Source: Mycolicibacterium pyrenivorans
GTDB taxonomy: Bacteria > Actinomycetota > Actinomycetes > Mycobacteriales > Mycobacteriaceae
Assembly: GCF_025821625.1 (NCBI RefSeq)
Contig: NZ_JACKSH010000016.1
Location: 446 to 61,360 of the forward strand
Length of the DNA stretch: 60,915 bases
Reading direction: 5' to 3'
This document shows positions 30,588-39,610 of the stretch, piece after piece. Each line of letters opens with the position of its first letter. Positions within the stretch are counted from its first letter, which is position 1. Below the pieces are notes generated by a model. That model saw only the letters and a list, made by a program, of their open reading frames with translations. It searched no databases and was not told the DNA's origin. Position numbers and translations under genes: made by a program.

Positions 30588-30614
30588 TGGGCCCAGCCGG
30601 TTCGGCTGGGCCCA
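30588..30614 (+). terminator. Strong intrinsic-type hairpin after the CsbD gene
   Basis: Perfect 12-bp stem TGGGCCCAGCCG / CGGCTGGGCCCA with a 3-nt GTT loop, 15 bp after the stop. It is followed by TTGTC, a weak U-tract. Confidence 0.8.
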
Positions 30615-30688
30615 TTGTCATGGGTGGGGCCCGGCGTTGCGCGGCCGGGGTCGCCGAGGTTGCGTCCAGGGCTGTGGCGGGGCCGCGA

Positions 30689-31543
30689 TCACGACCGTCT
30701 GCGCAATGTCGGCGTGTAGCCGCGTCGCTGAAAGGCTTGCTGCACGCGGTGTTTGATGAAGTCACTGGTGTGCTCCTTGACGACCCGCAGGTCGAACCAG
30801 CCACACCGTTCGATCAACTCGGCGCGGCCGATGTCGCCGACGTACGTCGTGCGGTCCTCGGCGTGATGTGCGCCCTCATAATCGAGGCCCACCATCGGCT
30901 CGTCATAGCCCATGTCGATGTAGGCGACGTTGCGGTCTTCGCACACCTTGATCTGTGTCCTGACCGGGTCAGTCCACTCGTCGACGAGCAACAACCGCAG
31001 CGACGTCTCCCTCGGCGACTGGGAACCGCCGTCCATCAGGCTCAGTGCCGTGACCGCGGACCGCAGACCGCGCGCTCCCGGGTACCGCTGGGCCACGGTC
31101 AGCACGTCGACGGCCTTCACCTCCGTCGCCGGGGCGAGGGCATCGAGATGGCTAACGGCCCTGTTCCGCGGCAGATGCCTGGCGAGGTCCAGCGCTGTTC
31201 GTTCGGGGGTCGTCACCAGCAGACCGGCAATCTGGGTGACCTCGTCGGCGGCGATTCTCTCGTTGCGGGCGATCACTCCCGGCGGCGGACGCCCGCATTT
31301 CCAGATCATCTCGATCGGCACGCGATCATCGACCCACCGCGCGCCGTGCAACGCGGCAGCCGCACGGCCGGTGACGATGCCGTTTCGTCGGGTCCACAGC
31401 CACGCCCCGATGGTGCGGACCCGTAGAGAGGCCGGGGCAGAGGTGTACACGTCGGGATAGAGGCGGCGGTAGTTCCACCGCAACGTCGCGCGGGTCAGCG
31501 CGCCCCTGGCCAGTGCTTCACTGCCGATGAATACCGGTGGCAT
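30689..31543 (-). CDS. DUF559-type protein with AbiEi-like N-terminal domain (paralogue of 51430-52350)
   Basis: 284 residues from ATG 31543, chosen by alignment with the paralogue; GTG/ATG codons up to 31627 are in frame. The N-terminal part (RLYPDVYTSAPASLRVR, GRAAAALHGARW) resembles the wHTH/AbiEi antitoxin-like domain of actinobacterial proteins. The C-terminal part (IDMGYDEPMVGLDYEGAHH...AELIERCGWFDLRVVKEH) has the PD-(D/E)xK nuclease-like DUF559 pattern. Function unknown; it may be an antitoxin-like regulator or a DNA-repair-type nuclease. Confidence 0.75.
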   Translation of the reverse strand: MPPVFIGSEALARGALTRATLRWNYRRLYPDVYTSAPASLRVRTIGAWLWTRRNGIVTGRAAAALHGARWVDDRVPIEMIWKCGRPPPGVIARNERIAADEVTQIAGLLVTTPERTALDLARHLPRNRAVSHLDALAPATEVKAVDVLTVAQRYPGARGLRSAVTALSLMDGGSQSPRETSLRLLLVDEWTDPVRTQIKVCEDRNVAYIDMGYDEPMVGLDYEGAHHAEDRTTYVGDIGRAELIERCGWFDLRVVKEHTSDFIKHRVQQAFQRRGYTPTLRRRS

Positions 31544-31667
31544 GCCGCGATGCTGACCGCTGACGCCGACAAAACAGCGGCCTGACGCCCAGATTGCCGC
31601 CACGGCTGTGGACAACTCGCGCTCCACGACCCTGAGCGCAATGTCGCGCAGAGCGCCGCCCGGCGGC

Positions 31668-31982
31668 TCAGCTCAGGGCGTCGATCAGTTCACCGACGGT
31701 GTGTGCGGACTCCAACGGATGCCGGAGGCGTCCCGAGGGATTCACCGCGTAGAGGTTGCGCCGGCCCACCTTCGTCTTCTCCAGGTAATCGTCGGCGATC
31801 AGATCCGCGAGAATGGCCTGCACCGAGCGTTCGGTGATGCCGATCCGGATGCTGAGTTCGCGCGCGGTCAGCGAGTCCCCCTGCGCCAGGCACAACAGCA
31901 CGTGGGCGTGATTGGTCAGGAACGTCCAGTTGCGCGGCTGATCATCCGCCGCGTTCTTGGACGTCCGTCTCGAGGTCACCAT
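31668..31982 (-). CDS. Winged-helix DNA-binding protein (MarR/TrmB-like)
   Basis: 104 residues. TFLTNHAHVLLCLAQGDSLT is the first helix region. ARELSIRIGITERSVQAILADLIADDYLEK is a canonical winged helix, followed by the wing VGRRNLYAVNP. It lacks a sensing domain, so it may respond through dimer contacts only. It lies 39 bp upstream (in its own direction, downstream) of the DUF559 gene and 39 bp from the TerC gene, both on the same strand. Confidence 0.78.
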   Translation of the reverse strand: MVTSRRTSKNAADDQPRNWTFLTNHAHVLLCLAQGDSLTARELSIRIGITERSVQAILADLIADDYLEKTKVGRRNLYAVNPSGRLRHPLESAHTVGELIDALS

Positions 31983-32021
31983 CGCCGGTATCTTACTGCG
32001 CGATTCGCGTAATGTGATTCG

Positions 32022-33017
32022 TCAATCGGTGCGTACCTCTCGTGGCCGGTCGCCCTCGTCGACGGCCGCTGCGGCGTCGGCGGACCTCGTGGCGAGCAGA
32101 CTCCACACGATGGACACGGTGAGGGTCACGACGATGACACCCAGCGTCACGGGGATCGGCAGCTTGCCGACCGGTGTCTCCGACAGGATGAGCTTGAGTC
32201 CGGCGAATGCGAGCAGGAACGCCAGCCCGTAGTGCAGGTGGGTGAACCGGCGCAGCAGTCCGGACAGACAGAAGTAGAGGCTGCGCAGTCCGAGCACCGC
32301 GAAGGCGTTGGCGGTCCAGACGATGAACGTGCTGGTGGTGATTGCCAGTACCGCCGCCACCGAGTCGATCGCGAAGATCAGATCGGTCGCCTCGATAGCG
32401 ATCAGCACGACGAACAGCAGCGTGGCGACTCGCTTGCCCTTGACCCGGGTGAAGAGCCGATCGCCGTGATAGTTCGGGTCGATCGGAACCACCCGCCGAA
32501 CCAGTCGCACGAGCAGGTTCTCGTCCGGCTGCAGCTCCTTGTCGTGCTGGAAGGCCATCTTGTAGGCGGTATAGAGCAGGAACGCACCGAAGGTGTAAGC
32601 GGTCCAGAAGAACGCGGCCAACAACTCGGCCCCGACGAAGATGAACACCAGCCGGAACAGCAATGCACCGACGACGCCCCAGAACAGCACCTTGTGTTGG
32701 TAGCGATCGGGAACCGAGAAATAGGTGAAGATCAGGGCGAAGACGAAGACGTTGTCGACCGACAGCGCTTTCTCGATCAGATATCCGGCGTAATAGGTTC
32801 CGGCGACGTCGCCGCCGTAGGCCCACCAGACGATCACACCGAAGCCCAACCCCGCGGCGATCCAGATCGCGGACCAGACAGCGGCTTCGCGGAACCCAAT
32901 CACGTGGTTGTCGCGGTGCATGAAGAGGTCCACCGCCAGCATGACGGCGATCGCAGCGCTCAGCGCGACCCAGCCCCACAACGGGACGACTACAACATCG
33001 GTAGCATCGGTTACCAC
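32022..33017 (-). CDS. TerC family integral membrane protein
   Basis: 331 residues from GTG 33017 behind GAGGGGA. Eight to nine membrane helices. TerC hallmarks are the acidic membrane motifs LIEKALSVDNVFVFALIF and IAIEATDLIFAIDSVAAVLA. The family is linked to metal (Mn or Ca) export and tellurite resistance. It follows the CBS-BON gene by 43 bp on the same strand, so the CBS protein may be a cytosolic sensor for it. No riboswitch-like structure is evident in the short leader. Confidence 0.88.
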   Translation of the reverse strand: MVTDATDVVVVPLWGWVALSAAIAVMLAVDLFMHRDNHVIGFREAAVWSAIWIAAGLGFGVIVWWAYGGDVAGTYYAGYLIEKALSVDNVFVFALIFTYFSVPDRYQHKVLFWGVVGALLFRLVFIFVGAELLAAFFWTAYTFGAFLLYTAYKMAFQHDKELQPDENLLVRLVRRVVPIDPNYHGDRLFTRVKGKRVATLLFVVLIAIEATDLIFAIDSVAAVLAITTSTFIVWTANAFAVLGLRSLYFCLSGLLRRFTHLHYGLAFLLAFAGLKLILSETPVGKLPIPVTLGVIVVTLTVSIVWSLLATRSADAAAAVDEGDRPREVRTD

Positions 33018-33060
33018 TTCTGTTCCCCTCGGTTCACGAACACCATGGACCCGGCAGGCA

Positions 33061-33633
33061 TCAGCCGTTGCCGGGTACTCCCGCCCCGAGTCGGATGTCA
33101 CGCGCCCCCGGAACCATGCGCATCAGCGCCACAGCGATGCGGCGTTCCGCATCACCGTCGAACACGCCGGCGACGGTGATCTCGCCCTGGCGTACCTGAG
33201 CGACCCACCTCCGTCTGCCGGTGTAGTCGTCGAGCAGTTTCTGCGCACCTACCGCAACGACCTCGTCGCTGGTCAAGTCGAGTCGCAACAGGTCGCCGCG
33301 GCTGACGATGCCCAACACGCGGCCCTCGCCGTCGACGACCGGGATGCTGCGAATCCCCCGGCCCACCAGCAGGCGGCCGATCTCGTCGATATGCGAGGTG
33401 ATGTCGACGGTCAGCGCAGGTGTCGTCATCGCCGCACGAGCCGTGTCCTCGGCCACGGAACCCGCTCGCAGAACGTCACCGCCAGACAGCATCCCGAGGA
33501 GCACGCCCGACTCGTCGACGACCGGAAGCCCGGCAAAGCCGTAAGCGGCAAGCACCACCCCGGCTTCGCGTAGCGGCGTCGAGCCCTGCACCGACACCAC
33601 CGGCCGACTCATGACATCTCCAGCACGCAACAT
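33061..33633 (-). CDS. Two CBS domains plus BON domain protein
   Basis: 190 residues, ATG with AGGAGG. CBS 1 (about 8-60): DVMSRPVVSVQGSTPLREA and GLPVVDESGVLLGMLSGGDVL. CBS 2 (about 68-122): AMTTPALTVD and RSIPVVDGEGRVLGIVSRGD. The C-terminal ~65 residues (VAQVRQGEITVAGVFDGDAERR) are BON-like. CBS pairs bind adenine nucleotides. An AT-rich inverted repeat lies 45-60 bp upstream. Confidence 0.88.
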   Translation of the reverse strand: MLRAGDVMSRPVVSVQGSTPLREAGVVLAAYGFAGLPVVDESGVLLGMLSGGDVLRAGSVAEDTARAAMTTPALTVDITSHIDEIGRLLVGRGIRSIPVVDGEGRVLGIVSRGDLLRLDLTSDEVVAVGAQKLLDDYTGRRRWVAQVRQGEITVAGVFDGDAERRIAVALMRMVPGARDIRLGAGVPGNG

Positions 33634-33677
33634 CCTGGCCTCCTGACCGCCCCACGCAATTAGACGAAGCCTAACAC

Positions 33678-33693
33678 ACGAAATATTATTCGT
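33678..33693. promoter_or_regulatory. AT-rich inverted repeat ACGAA-N6-TTCGT upstream of the CBS gene
   Basis: ACGAA/TTCGT flank ATATTA; the surrounding TAAC...GTTA extends the AT-rich patch. In such GC-rich DNA this is a likely operator or UP-type element of the CBS-TerC operon. The regulator is unknown; the winged-helix protein at 31668 is one candidate. Confidence 0.4.
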
Positions 33694-33810
33694 TAAAGTT
33701 GGTTCGCATGGTCGCGGTTGCCGGGTCCGCCCGGTACGTCAGCGCCCTAGTGCTTCAGATGAAGTTCCGCGCTCGAAAGGGATGCGCCCACGTCCGACTG
33801 CGGGCGTGCA

Positions 33811-34179
33811 TCAGAGCGAGGGCACACTCACCACGGCGCTCAGCACCATCAGCGCCAGCAGCAGCGAACCCGTGCCCAGCCACGCCCACCACGCGGTCCG
33901 GTCCCGGGGGATGCGATAGGTGCGTGCCAGCGACCACACCCCGCCGGCCAGCAGGATCGCCGGCGCACCCAACGCCAGCGCCGCTCGCTGCGGCGCCCCG
34001 CACGCCAACGCGTCGGCGGTCGAACCGGTGCACGTGCCGACCCAGACGGCCGCGGTGAGAAGGAAGAGCAGGCCGGCCGCGGCGAACCCCGCGCCGGTAC
34101 GGACGGCGTCGCGCACGCCGGCGTCGTCGTACTCGGCGCCGCGGCGCAAATCGCGGGTGTCATGGGACACGTCCGACAT
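33811..34179 (-). CDS. Small membrane protein, three helices
   Basis: 122 residues from ATG 34179 with AGGAGA. A charged N-terminal 30 residues (DTRDLRRGAEYDDAGVRDAV) is followed by three hydrophobic segments: AGLLFLLTAAVWVG, ALALGAPAILLAGGVW, and LGTGSLLLALMVLSAVV. Two Cys lie in the loop between helices 1 and 2 (GTCTGSTADALACG) and could form an extracytoplasmic disulfide. Family not recognised. Confidence 0.75.
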   Translation of the reverse strand: MSDVSHDTRDLRRGAEYDDAGVRDAVRTGAGFAAAGLLFLLTAAVWVGTCTGSTADALACGAPQRAALALGAPAILLAGGVWSLARTYRIPRDRTAWWAWLGTGSLLLALMVLSAVVSVPSL

Positions 34180-34290
34180 GGCTGGTTCTCCTGGATCCGC
34201 TGATAGAGCCATTGTTCTGGTTTGCGGGGAATTCCCATGATCACGATCCGGTAAACGTAATCTGTCGGGGCCCGGGCCTACCATGCGTGC

Positions 34291-34863
34291 GTGACCAGGC
34301 TGCGGTGGAAGCTGTACGCGGCGTTGGGCGTGGCCGTCGGCACCACCGCCTATCTGGTCGGCGCGAACCTCACCGTCAGCGTGCTAACGGCGGTGCTGGC
34401 CCCGGCCCTTCTCGCGGTGGCGCCGCGCTTCTTCGTGGCCACGGTCGTCGGCGCGGCCACGCCGGGGGCGCGAGAGCGCTCGGCCGCCGATGCCATGTCG
34501 GGTACCGAGTTCGAGGACTACGTCGCCCGGATCGCGCGGTCGTGCGGCGTGCCCGTGATCATGACGTCGATCACCGGCGACTGGGGAGTCGACCTGATCG
34601 TCGGGCACCGCCCCAATCGGCTGGCGGTCCAGTGCAAGCGGCTGTCCCGCCCGGTCGGGGCCGGCGCCGTCCAGGAGGTGGTGGCCGGGGCGCCGATGCA
34701 GGACTGCACTCAGACGATGGTCGTCACCAACCACGAATTCACGCCCGCCGCACGGAAACTCGCCGAACGGCACGGTTGCGAGCTGGTGGCGGGCACGGAT
34801 CTGCCGAGGCTGCGCTCGACGATCCGCCGGCTCACACAGCCGGCCGCACCCACATCGTCCTGA
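34291..34863 (+). CDS. Membrane-anchored Mrr-like restriction endonuclease-fold protein
   Basis: 190 residues, GTG start. Two hydrophobic segments at the N-terminus (residues ~5-45) precede an Mrr-type nuclease domain: SGTEFEDYVARIARSCG, the Asp in GDWGVDLIVGH and the Q-x-K in RLAVQCKRLSRPV. ACTQTMVVTNHEFTPAARKLA is also family-typical. The PD-(D/E)xK active site therefore looks complete. Such proteins cut modified or foreign DNA or act in repair. The last 32 bp overlap the 3' end of lat in convergent orientation. Confidence 0.8.
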   Translation: MTRLRWKLYAALGVAVGTTAYLVGANLTVSVLTAVLAPALLAVAPRFFVATVVGAATPGARERSAADAMSGTEFEDYVARIARSCGVPVIMTSITGDWGVDLIVGHRPNRLAVQCKRLSRPVGAGAVQEVVAGAPMQDCTQTMVVTNHEFTPAARKLAERHGCELVAGTDLPRLRSTIRRLTQPAAPTSS

Positions 34864-36187
34864 GCACGGCGCCCGCGGCGTCGATCGCGGCGCCGATCTC
34901 GTCGCGCGACACCGTCAGCGCGGGCCGGAAGCGCACGCTGTCGGGGCCGGATCCCAGCATGATGACCCCGCAGTCCCACAGCCCGGCGATCAACGCGTCG
35001 CGCTGCTGCGCGGTCGGCATGCTGAACGCGCACATCAGGCCGCGGCCGCGCGGGTCGCGCACCAGGCCGGGGAACTCGGCGGCCAACTCCTCGAGACGGT
35101 CGAGCAGATAGCGGCCGTTCTCGGCCGCCCGGGCGAACAGCCCGTCGGCCTCGATGACCTCGAGGATCCGGCGGGACCGGACCATGTCGACGAGGTTGCC
35201 GCCCCACGTCGAGTTGATCCGCGAACTCACGGCGAACACGTTGTCGGCCACCTCGTCGACCCGCCCGCCCGCCATGACACCGCAGACCTGGGTCTTCTTG
35301 CCGAAGGCCACCACGTCCGGTACGACGCCCAATTGCTGGAAGGCCCAAGCGGTTCCGGTGATGCCGCAGCCCGTCTGCACCTCGTCGAAGATCAGCAGCG
35401 CGTCGAACTCGTCGCACAACTCCCGCATCGCGGCGAAGAACTGCGGCCGGAAGTGCCGGTCCCCGCCCTCACCCTGGATCGGCTCGGCGATGAAGCACGC
35501 GATGTCGTGCGGTGCGGCTTCGAACGCCGCCCGCGCCTGGCTGATCGCTTCGGCCTCGAGTGCGTCCATGTTCGCGCCCGGATGGAGGAACGGCGCGTCG
35601 ATGCGGGGCCAGTCGAACTTCGGGAAGCGGGCCACCTTGGTGGGATCGGTGTTGGTCAGCGACATGGTGTAGCCGCTGCGACCGTGGAACGCCCCCTTGA
35701 GGTGCAGCACCTTGGCGCCCAGTGCCGGGTCGAGCCCACGCGCTTCGTTGAGCCGACTCTTCCAGTCGAACGCGACCTTCAGCGCGTTCTCGACCGCGAG
35801 CGCTCCCCCGTCGACGAAGAACAGGTGCGGAAGCGCGGGGTCGCCGAGCACCCTGGCGAAGGTGTCGACGAACCGCGCCATCGGGACGCTGTAGACGTCG
35901 GAGTTGCTCGGTTTGTTCAGCGCGGCGGCGGCCAGTTCGGCGCGGAACTCGTCGTCGTCGGCCAGACCCGGATGGTTCATGCCCAGCGCTGAGGACGCGA
36001 AGAAGGTGAACATGTCGAGGTAGCCGCGCCCGGTGCGGGCGTCGACCAGATAGGAACCCTGGGAGCGGTCGATGTCGAGCACCAGGTCCAGACCGTCGGC
36101 GAGGATGTTGCGCGCCAGCACCGCGCGCACATCGGCCGGGGAGATCCGCTGGGCGGGCCGACGCGCGACCGGAAGAAGATCAGTCAT
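34832..36187 (-). CDS. lat: L-lysine 6-aminotransferase
   Basis: 451 residues. A class III PLP aminotransferase: DEVQTGCGITGTAWAFQQLG holds the PLP-contacting Asp, and the Schiff-base Lys is in VVAFGKKTQVCGVMAGG. Lat moves the epsilon-amino group of lysine to 2-oxoglutarate, giving allysine/piperideine-6-carboxylate. The lrpA gene lies 49 bp upstream on the same strand, with AT-rich DNA (AGTAAATAATCC) in between that could bind Lrp. M. tuberculosis Rv3290c is the same gene in the same setting. Confidence 0.95.
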   Translation of the reverse strand: MTDLLPVARRPAQRISPADVRAVLARNILADGLDLVLDIDRSQGSYLVDARTGRGYLDMFTFFASSALGMNHPGLADDDEFRAELAAAALNKPSNSDVYSVPMARFVDTFARVLGDPALPHLFFVDGGALAVENALKVAFDWKSRLNEARGLDPALGAKVLHLKGAFHGRSGYTMSLTNTDPTKVARFPKFDWPRIDAPFLHPGANMDALEAEAISQARAAFEAAPHDIACFIAEPIQGEGGDRHFRPQFFAAMRELCDEFDALLIFDEVQTGCGITGTAWAFQQLGVVPDVVAFGKKTQVCGVMAGGRVDEVADNVFAVSSRINSTWGGNLVDMVRSRRILEVIEADGLFARAAENGRYLLDRLEELAAEFPGLVRDPRGRGLMCAFSMPTAQQRDALIAGLWDCGVIMLGSGPDSVRFRPALTVSRDEIGAAIDAAGAVLRTMWVRPAV

Positions 36188-36236
36188 GGACCCAGCGTAA
36201 CGGATTATTTACTGTTTATGCGACACTCAGCCGGTA

Positions 36237-36713
36237 CTACTCCGGTATGAAGCGGCGATCGCTGTAAAACTTATGTAAGATGACCGTGCTGCGTGTCTTC
36301 ACGTCGGCTGCGGTGCGGATCCGCTGGAGCAGACCTTCCAACGCCCGCGCCGACGCGACGTGCACCAGCAGGACATAGCTTTCCTCCCCGGCCACCGAAT
36401 AACACGCCTCGATTTCGGGGATGTGTTCCAGCCGGGCGGGTGCATCATCGGGTTGAGAGGGATCGAGAGGGGTGATGGCGACGAACGCCGACAGCATGCT
36501 GCCGACGGCCTCCGGGTTGATCCGGGCCGTGTACCCGGAGACCACCCCTCGGGACTCCAGCCGGCGCACCCTCGACTGCACCGCCGACACCGAGAGCCCC
36601 GCCGCTTCGGCCAGGTGCGCCAGGGTCGCGCGGCCGTCGGCGACGAGTTCCCGGGCCAGCACGCGATCGATCTCGTCGAGCACCTGCGGCGTGGGATCGT
36701 CGGGATCGGTCAT
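36237..36713 (-). CDS. lrpA: Lrp/AsnC-family regulator
   Basis: 158 residues. N-terminal HTH with DEIDRVLARELVADGRATLA and LAEAAGLSVSAVQSRVRRLESRGVV, then the RAM ligand domain (FVAITPLDPSQP, EIEACYSVAGEESYVLLVHV). In M. tuberculosis LrpA (Rv3291c) is a feast/famine regulator that senses amino acids and controls lat. Only 23 bp separate it from the divergent hglS-like gene, so it can act on both directions. Confidence 0.93.
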   Translation of the reverse strand: MTDPDDPTPQVLDEIDRVLARELVADGRATLAHLAEAAGLSVSAVQSRVRRLESRGVVSGYTARINPEAVGSMLSAFVAITPLDPSQPDDAPARLEHIPEIEACYSVAGEESYVLLVHVASARALEGLLQRIRTAADVKTRSTVILHKFYSDRRFIPE

Positions 36714-36736
36714 GGCCGCACTGTATCGGAGGGGTC

Positions 36737-37957
36737 ATGGGTAGTCGTGTCGAAACCTGGCAATTGCGGGCGCAATTCGCCTCCGGGTTGTCCCGCATGT
36801 ACGGCGCCGAGGTGCCCGCCTACCACACGCTCGTCGACGTCAGCTCCGACGTGAACCGCGCGTACGTCGGCGCGCTCCGGCTGGGATCGCTCGACCGGGT
36901 CACCGCGGAACGCCACGGCGCGCTCCGGGTCGGCACCGCGGCCGAACTGGCCCAGGTGGCCGACCTGTTCGCGGCGTTCGGCATGTACCCGGTCGGCTTC
37001 TACGACCTGCGGGAGGCGGCGTCGCCGGTGCCGGTGGTGTCCACCGCGTTCCGGCCGGTGGATCCAGACGAGCTGGCGCTCAACCCCTTCCGGGTGTTCA
37101 CCTCGATGCTGGCCACCGCCGACGCCCGGTTCTTCGACGCCGACCTGCGCGGCCGGGTCGAACGGTTCCTGGCGCAGCGCCAACTCTTCGATCCCGCGAT
37201 GATCAGCCGCGCACGCCGGATCGCCGCCGACGGCGGGTGCTCGCAGGCCGAGGCCGACGCGTTCGTCGCCGCCGCGGTGTCGGCGTTCGCGCTGTCCCGC
37301 GAGCCGATCGACCGCGCCTGGTACACCGAACTGTCGGCGGTGTCGGCGGTCGCGGCCGACATCGCGGGCGTCACGACCACCCACATCAACCACCTCACGC
37401 CGCGGGTTCTCGACATCGACGAACTGCACGCCGCGATGACCGCGCGTGGTATCACGATGATCGACGACATCCAGGGCCCGCCCCGCACCGACAGACCCCA
37501 GGTGTTGTTGCGCCAGACGTCGTTTCGGGCCCTGGCCGAGCCACGCCGGTTCCTCGACGCCGACGGCACGGTCAGCGACGGGACGCTGCGGGTCCGGTTC
37601 GGCGAGGTGGAGCAGCGCGGGGTCGCGTTGACACCCGCCGGCCGGCACCGGTTCGACGCCGCGATGGCCGCCGAGGACCCGGCCGCGGTGTGGGATCAGC
37701 ACTTCCCCGCCTCCGACGCCGAGATGGCAGCGGCGGGCCTGGCCTACTACCGCGGCGGCGACCCCGACAAACCCGTTGTCTACGAAGACTTCCTGCCCGC
37801 ATCCGCGGCGGGGATCTTCCGCTCCAACCTCGACTCCGACACGCCGGCCACCGACGGGGTGGACGACTCGGACTACAGCCGGCAGTGGATGGCCGGCCAG
37901 ATCGGTCACCACATCCACGACCCCTACGAGCTCTACGAGAAAGCCGCCTGCTCATGA
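36737..37957 (+). CDS. hglS: 2-oxoadipate dioxygenase/decarboxylase-like (DUF1338) protein
   Basis: 406 residues, ATG behind GGAGGGG. Likely metal ligands are in AYHTLVDVSSDV (His), THINHLTPRVLD (His) and RFGEVEQRGVAL (Glu), the pattern of DUF1338/HglS. HglS uses Fe(II) and O2 to turn 2-oxoadipate into D-2-hydroxyglutarate. With lat and pcd in the same locus this would complete lysine to 2-aminoadipate, 2-oxoadipate and 2-hydroxyglutarate, with one aminotransferase elsewhere. It overlaps pcd by four bases. Gene symbol by family, not by experiment. Confidence 0.82.
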   Translation: MGSRVETWQLRAQFASGLSRMYGAEVPAYHTLVDVSSDVNRAYVGALRLGSLDRVTAERHGALRVGTAAELAQVADLFAAFGMYPVGFYDLREAASPVPVVSTAFRPVDPDELALNPFRVFTSMLATADARFFDADLRGRVERFLAQRQLFDPAMISRARRIAADGGCSQAEADAFVAAAVSAFALSREPIDRAWYTELSAVSAVAADIAGVTTTHINHLTPRVLDIDELHAAMTARGITMIDDIQGPPRTDRPQVLLRQTSFRALAEPRRFLDADGTVSDGTLRVRFGEVEQRGVALTPAGRHRFDAAMAAEDPAAVWDQHFPASDAEMAAAGLAYYRGGDPDKPVVYEDFLPASAAGIFRSNLDSDTPATDGVDDSDYSRQWMAGQIGHHIHDPYELYEKAACS

Positions 37958-39498
37958 CCACCACCGTGACGTCCCCGCTGCCCACCTCCGACGCCCTGCG
38001 CTCCCGCGTCCGCGACGCGCTCGCCGCCGTCGGCTGCTCGGTCCCGCTCGGGGACCCGGGATCGGGCGGCATGCCCGCCAGCACCCCGATCAACGGCGAC
38101 GTGCTGTTCACGCTGACGGAGTCGACCGTGGAGGAGGCCGACGCCGCGATCGCCGAGGCCGCGCAGGCGTTCACGACATGGCGGGTGACACCGGCGCCCG
38201 TCCGCGGTGCCCTGGTGGCCCGGCTCGGCGAACTGCTCGTCGAGCACAAGGCCGCGCTGGCCTCGCTGGTCACCATCGAGGCGGGCAAGATCACCTCCGA
38301 GGCACTCGGTGAAGTGCAGGAGATGATCGACATCTGCGAGTTCGCCGTGGGCCTGTCGCGTCAGCTGTACGGCAAGACCATCGCCTCCGAACGCCCCGGC
38401 CACCGCCTGATGGAGACCTGGCACCCGCTCGGCGTCGTCGGCGTCATCACCGCGTTCAACTTCCCGGTCGCCGTGTGGGCGTGGAACACCGCCGTCGCGC
38501 TGGTGTGCGGTGACACCGTGGTGTGGAAGCCGTCGGAGCTGACGCCGTTGACCGCGTCGGCGTGCCAGGCGCTGCTGGAGCGCGCGTGCGCCGATGTCGG
38601 TGCGCCCCCCGGGGTGGGCCGGCTGGTGTTGGGTGAGCGGGAGATCGGTGAGCGGCTGGTCGACGATCCCCGGGTGGCGCTGCTGAGCGCGACCGGGTCG
38701 GTGCGGATGGGCAGGGCGGTCGGGCCGCGGGTGGCGCAGCGGTTCGGTCGCGCGCTGCTGGAGCTCGGCGGCAACAACGCGGCCATCGTGACACCGGCGG
38801 CCGACCTCGACCTGGCGGTGCGCGGCATCGTGTTCTCCGCGGCGGGCACCGCCGGGCAACGGTGTACCACGCTGCGGCGGTTGATCGTTCATTCCTCGGT
38901 GGCCGACGAGCTGGTGTCGAGGATCGTGGCGGCCTACCGGCAGCTGCCGGTCGGGGATCCCTTCGTCGACGGCACGCTGGTGGGTCCGCTGATCCACGAG
39001 ACGTCCTACCGGGACATGGTCGGCGCGCTGCAGCAGGCCGAGGCCGAGGGCGGTGAGGTGATCGGCGGTGAGCGCCACGACGCCGGCGACGAGGGCGCCT
39101 TCTACGTCACGCCTGCGGTGGTGCGGATGCCCGCGCAGACCGACGTGGTGCACACCGAGACGTTCGCCCCGATCCTGTACGTGCTGACCTACGAGACGTT
39201 GGACGAGGCGATCGCGTTGAACAACGCGGTGCCGCAGGGTCTTTCGTCGTCGATCTTCACGCTCGACGTCCGCGAGGCGGAGCAATTCATGGCCGCAGAC
39301 GGGTCGGACTGCGGCATCGCCAACGTCAACATCGGCACGTCGGGGGCGGAGATCGGCGGCGCGTTCGGCGGCGAGAAGGAGACCGGTGGCGGGCGCGAGT
39401 CGGGCTCGGACGCGTGGAAGGCCTACATGCGGCGCGCGACGAACACCGTCAACTACTCCGCCGAGCTTCCACTGGCCCAGGGCGTGCACTTCGGCTAG
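37954..39498 (+). CDS. pcd: Piperideine-6-carboxylate/allysine dehydrogenase (ALDH7 type)
   Basis: 514 residues. Its ATG overlaps the preceding stop. Features are GVVGVITAFNFPVAVWAWNT, the general base in LLELGGNNAAIV, the nucleophile Cys in AGQRCTTLRRLIVHS and the end GGEKETGGGRESGSDAWKAY. It oxidises the allysine made by Lat to 2-aminoadipate with NAD(P). Matches Rv3293. Confidence 0.93.
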   Translation: MTTTVTSPLPTSDALRSRVRDALAAVGCSVPLGDPGSGGMPASTPINGDVLFTLTESTVEEADAAIAEAAQAFTTWRVTPAPVRGALVARLGELLVEHKAALASLVTIEAGKITSEALGEVQEMIDICEFAVGLSRQLYGKTIASERPGHRLMETWHPLGVVGVITAFNFPVAVWAWNTAVALVCGDTVVWKPSELTPLTASACQALLERACADVGAPPGVGRLVLGEREIGERLVDDPRVALLSATGSVRMGRAVGPRVAQRFGRALLELGGNNAAIVTPAADLDLAVRGIVFSAAGTAGQRCTTLRRLIVHSSVADELVSRIVAAYRQLPVGDPFVDGTLVGPLIHETSYRDMVGALQQAEAEGGEVIGGERHDAGDEGAFYVTPAVVRMPAQTDVVHTETFAPILYVLTYETLDEAIALNNAVPQGLSSSIFTLDVREAEQFMAADGSDCGIANVNIGTSGAEIGGAFGGEKETGGGRESGSDAWKAYMRRATNTVNYSAELPLAQGVHFG

Positions 39499-39526
39499 GG
39501 CCCGGTGCCCTGGCAGGCTGGTTCGC

Positions 39527-39586
39527 GCGAGCTCGCGTGTTTGCCCGCCGACACGCCGCGCCGCGCGTACATTTGCGCAAGCTCGC
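39527..39586. repeat. Family B palindromic repeat, copy 2
   Basis: Left arm GCGAGCTCGCGTGTTTGCCC, right arm GCGTACATTTGCGCAAGCTC; 28 bp after the pcd stop and 24 bp before the SDR start. The left arm matches copy 1 at 19 of 20 positions. Confidence 0.75.
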
Positions 39587-39610
39587 GGGCGCCGAGGGCA
39601 CACTCAGTGC

